From NCBI RefSeq assembly GCF_014699075.1, contig NZ_JACXAB010000004.1, positions 62,001 through 126,000 on the forward strand: DNA of 64,000 bases, in the 5' to 3' direction. Under the pieces are notes generated by a model that saw nothing but the letters and a program-made list of their open reading frames with translations, searched no databases and was not told where the DNA came from. A program made the position numbers and the translations under genes. Shown piece by piece: positions 61,012 through 64,000 of this stretch (its first letter is position 1; each line of letters starts with the position of its first letter). The DNA is from Microvirga sp. (GTDB lineage Bacteria; Pseudomonadota; Alphaproteobacteria; Rhizobiales; Beijerinckiaceae).

Positions 61012-62619
61012 TCAGGCTGCTCGGGCCACAAGAATGGCGAGGGGTGGGATCTTGGGCTGACCCGTGTTCAATCCCAGCCGGTCTCCGAGATAGCCGAAGA
61101 ACGACAACCCGAGCTTGCGGCAGGTCTTCGAAAGGCCCAGCATCACGTCGCGTGCCAGACGGCCATCCGTACTCATGGTGCCACCGGAGACCTTGCGCTT
61201 GATCACGCAGGCGCGCAGGTCGTTCTCGGAGGCATTGGTGTGCAGCGGGATCTCGGGACGCTCGAGCACCAGCAGCAATTCGTTCTTCCTCCGCGCCAGG
61301 CGGGCGAGCAGTTCGTCGAGGTCCTTGTAGCCCGTGTGCTGGCCAAAAATCTTGTCGAACTGCCCCCGGAAGACCCGCTCCCCGCCCGGGGACGGGCTCT
61401 GCTTTCACAGCTTCAGGCTGCGATAGAAGCACCAGATCGCCTCGCGGACCAGCTCCACCGCTTTGGCCTGCTTCGGAGAGGTCGGCATCAGCTTCTCGAG
61501 GTGGCGCTCGGCATGAACCCAGCACAGCGCGTGCTGGGCGATGCGGAACTGGCCGGCATCATCGGAGACCACGACGGTGTTGTCCATCAGCCCGTGATGC
61601 CGGATCGCACCCCAGGTGGCAGCTTCGTTCAGCGTCTGGAGCAGGGGCCGGTCGAAGATATTGATCGAGCACCGTGCCAGATGCTCCAGCCAGTCCAGAT
61701 CCGAGCGGAACACATGGCCCTGGAGCTTCGTCAACCGGGCGATCACGGCGGCTTCGACCGGCTGCCGGCGCAAATAGTCCAGTGTAGCCTCGTTGACGAC
61801 GTAGTCCTCGCAGCCACCCCGCAGCAGCGTCAGGAAGTTCAGGCGCGATTTGGATCGGCTGGTACGGAAGACGCAAAAGCGCTCGCCACCGATCTGCGTG
61901 GTCACAGCGGGACGGCGGGCATGGCGCGCACCGGTGTCGTCGACGGTGATGTACGGCGAAGAGGCGAGGCCTGCTTTCAGGATCGCGCGATCCTCCTGCT
62001 CAAATGCCTCCAGATCGGTGGTGAGCAGGCGCACCACCTCCCGCTTGGAGATCGACAGGCCGATGCCATTAAGCAGATCGGTCAGGCGCTCGGTGGTCAC
62101 CTGGCCTTGTGTGTGCAGGGCGAGGCAGAACCGGCGCACGCCGGGCCCATACCCGCCGGCAATCCCCGCCGGCAGCGGCGCGACGAGGGTCTGGCCCTCG
62201 GGCGTCACCCAGCGTTCCCGCCTGTAGCGCACCACCTCGGCGGTGAGCACCAGTTCTCGGCGCACCACCGTCTTGTAGCCTTTGAAGCGCGAGCCAGGGG
62301 GAGCCTCGATCGGGATCGTGACCTCGCGGGTGACCCGATCCTGTTTGGCCCCGCGTCCAGGACGCCGGCCCGGACCCACGGGCCGCGGCTGGGTGGCTTT
62401 CTCCATGCCAGAGGGTTTGAACGGTGGACGTGGCGGCAGGTTCTTGAGCCGGGCGATCTCGTCCTTCAGGGCCTGGTTGTCGATGCGCAGGTTGCTGTTC
62501 TCGAGGCGCAGCCGCTCGACCTCTTGCTCCAGCCGATCAATCCTGCCGGCCAGATCTGAGACCAGCTCGCGCAGGGCCTTCTGAGACAGCGGCTTGTTGG
62601 AACCACCAGGCGAGGTCAT
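61012..62619 (-). pseudogene. IS66-like transposase with one in-frame stop
   Basis: The frame (535 codons) begins with a leucine-rich coiled coil (DRLEQEVERLRLENSNLRID), a Pro/Arg linker, then the IS66 transposase core: PYITVDDTGARHARRPAVTT, VVSDDAGQFRIAQHALCWVH and, after an in-frame TGA at 61405-61407, NEIPLHTNASENDLRACVIK-like HTNASENDLRACVIKRKVSG. The TGA lies between LKL and KQSPSPGGERVF; both sides are in the same frame. The accessory genes usual in IS66 elements are not present, and the ends were not found. It is probably inactive, unless the stop is suppressed. Confidence 0.75.
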
Positions 62620-62814
62620 GCCGGGATTGAATCATGAATGCCCGAAGGGAGGAATCCCTCGTCCCCTAAAATGCCCCGGTTAGGAAGATACTCGCAATGG
62701 AAGCGCCACAGCTTCCCGCAAGTGAGCAGAATTCTTGCCGGCACCGGAAAGTATCGGGCTTCGCTTGGTTGCGAGACAGTGTATAGTCTATGTCGCCTCA
62801 TGGGAGGGATCTGC

Positions 62815-63162
62815 ATGACGAATGCCGATAGATCGAAGCAGATTGGCCTCGCAGACGCGATTGCCGGCCTCCGCGCAGAGCTTAGCCGTGCGCGTCGGGA
62901 GAGCGAAGGCCAAGACATTCGGTTCGACGTTGAAAATGTTGAGGTCGAATTGTCTATCGACTTTGGTTTGGAGCGAGAAGCTAATGGCGGGTTCAAGCTC
63001 CTCTCGTTCGTCCAACTTGGCGGCAAAGTCGGCGACAGCACGAACACTGGTCACAAGGTAACACTGTCGCTTTCAGTGCACGCTGATGGCCGCGACTCCG
63101 AGCCGTTCCGCATCTCTGGCCGCGGCCCAGCGCCGGTTCTGGACGAAGACGTCGGACACTGA
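62815..63162 (+). CDS. Trypsin-co-occurring domain 2 (Trypco2) protein
   Basis: The 115-residue protein consists of a helix (IGLADAIAGLRAELSRARRE) and a beta sandwich (RFDVENVEVELSIDFGLERE, KLLSFVQLGGKVGDSTNTGH, KVTLSLSVHADG), the pattern of the Trypco2 domain. It is known from predicted conflict systems in which it always accompanies a trypsin-like protease. Its stop lies 6 bases before the start of the protease gene, so the two are co-transcribed. The ATG at 62815 gives a compact domain; a longer frame upstream is unlikely to be translated. Confidence 0.75.
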   Translation: MTNADRSKQIGLADAIAGLRAELSRARRESEGQDIRFDVENVEVELSIDFGLEREANGGFKLLSFVQLGGKVGDSTNTGHKVTLSLSVHADGRDSEPFRISGRGPAPVLDEDVGH

Positions 63163-63168
63163 TTTGCG

Positions 63169-64000
63169 ATGGCCAGAAGCGCCCTCGGACCTAATGGCTG
63201 GGCATTTCTCGATCTAGTGCAAATCCGCACCGATGATCCTTTTGGCTCTGGGCTGCTCGTAGGTCCCGGTATCGTTCTGACTGCGCTACACTGCGTAGCT
63301 GATAGTGAAAATGGGTGGCAACTCCGCAGCACCATTACTGTGAATCTCTGGCGCGATCTTTTCGGCCTTGATGGTGCCCGGCCGAACGAGCGTAGCTATC
63401 GCGCGAAGGTGATCTGGCAGCCGGAAATTCACCAAGACGTAGAACCGCCCGACATCGCGTTGCTGGAGTTCAAGGTGACGGAGGGTACGCCGGTGCCGTC
63501 ACCGCGTCGCCCTGGCCCGCTACTTTATGCAGAGCTCGGTCTGTATGATGCCGAAGTCGTGGCGACCGGCTTTCCGGCGCTTCTCGAAGGTGGTGTGCTG
63601 CCTGGCAAGAGATACGAAGGAGCATTCCCCGGCTTGGCCAATTTGCGTTCCCTTTCGATGCCTACGATCAGCTTTACTTCGAGGATTATCTCGTCGCGTG
63701 GCGGCAAGGAGGACTGGTCCGGGCTGTCCGGAGGACCGCTATTTCGAGGCGATGCGTTGGTCGGTGTAATGCGTGGCGGGCAGCCGCAGTTCAAGGTCGA
63801 CCGCAACTTAGAAGCGGAGCCATTGGCTCCGCTTCTGCGTGACCCTCGCTATAATGGCCTCACCCAATATCTCGACGCGCAAGCGGAAGCCTCCGGCCCA
63901 ATCAGTCCGGATGGATTGGCTGAATTAAAACGCATCATCGCCGCAGCACGCATCACCAGTGGAGCAATACGTGATGCCTATCTGGTTTCACATCTTGCGG
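63169..64000 (+). CDS. Trypsin-like serine protease (continues beyond window)
   Basis: The visible 277 residues contain a trypsin domain with His41 in VGPGIVLTALHCVAD, Asp95 in PPDIALLEFKV and Ser187 in WSGLSGGPLFRG. After about residue 240 a helical region begins (SPDGLAELKRIIAAARITSG, then AIRDAYLVS), which may be an effector-associated adaptor domain. No signal peptide is present, so the protease is cytoplasmic, unlike the periplasmic one at 39.6 kb. The gene is open to the end of the window. Confidence 0.82.
   Translation, partial: MARSALGPNGWAFLDLVQIRTDDPFGSGLLVGPGIVLTALHCVADSENGWQLRSTITVNLWRDLFGLDGARPNERSYRAKVIWQPEIHQDVEPPDIALLEFKVTEGTPVPSPRRPGPLLYAELGLYDAEVVATGFPALLEGGVLPGKRYEGAFPGLANLRSLSMPTISFTSRIISSRGGKEDWSGLSGGPLFRGDALVGVMRGGQPQFKVDRNLEAEPLAPLLRDPRYNGLTQYLDAQAEASGPISPDGLAELKRIIAAARITSGAIRDAYLVSHLA

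Overview
The window is GC-rich alphaproteobacterial DNA. The protein types (HWE-type histidine kinases, KaiC-like ATPase, DUF6634, ParD-like antitoxin, IS1182 and IS66 elements) suggest a Methylobacteriaceae or Rhizobiales organism such as Microvirga or Methylobacterium; that assignment is inference from protein style, not from a marker gene. No rRNA, tRNA or CRISPR array was seen. Base composition drops in about 46.2-55.2 kb, lowest at 54.25-55.15 kb, which marks that block as acquired.

Layout. 0-10 kb: envelope and transport genes (DUF3302-like membrane protein plus HlyD adaptor, Cache/HAMP adenylate cyclase, amino-acid binding protein, L,D-transpeptidase, lipoprotein, outer-membrane barrel) and a large alkylsulfatase. 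10-13 kb: a kinase fragment, a lipoprotein and a complete IS1182-type element with perfect 18-bp ends. 13-17.4 kb: a NarL-type two-component pair followed by an outer-membrane protein. 26.9-17.4 kb (minus strand): a tightly packed run of about twelve genes, in order lipoprotein-like protein, aquaporin, formylglycine-generating enzyme, two membrane proteins, arylsulfatase, DUF1622, HAD phosphatase, DUF1254, DUF3302, a micro-protein and HlyD. The sulfatase and its maturase are thus co-expressed. 27-31 kb: esterase-like lipoprotein and MscS channel. 31.6-38.5 kb: signalling genes (Crp/Fnr regulator, double-domain KaiC-like ATPase overlapping an HWE kinase, orphan ParD-like antitoxin overlapping a multi-PAS hybrid kinase). 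39.6-41.4 kb: exported S1C protease.

41.6-64 kb is an accessory region. It holds a mosaic antitoxin-like gene ending at a truncated IS5-type element, a decayed second copy of an HlyD gene, and a ubiquitin-like conjugation locus (E1/ThiF protein with a DUF6791-type N-terminus, a DUF6527 cysteine-rich protein and what looks like the tail of a multi-ubiquitin protein). Next come a four-gene Tn7-like transposition operon (tnsA-tnsB-tnsC-tniQ, minus strand, translationally coupled), remnants of a second DDE transposase, an AT-rich non-coding stretch and an S24-type repressor with a 20-bp palindromic operator candidate. Then follow a TetR regulator, an MbcA/ParS-type antitoxin domain protein, a HAD hydrolase with the same type of domain fused to its C-terminus, a DUF433 protein, a tyrosine recombinase with a strong palindrome upstream, and an IS66-like transposase broken by one stop codon. 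The window ends inside a trypsin-like protease gene preceded by a Trypco2-domain gene, the signature of a predicted bacterial conflict system.

The most interesting material is in 41.6-64 kb: the Tn7-like operon without a visible target selector, the partly degraded ubiquitin-like locus beside it, the cluster of antitoxin-like modules without partner toxins, and the Trypco2-trypsin pair that continues beyond the window.
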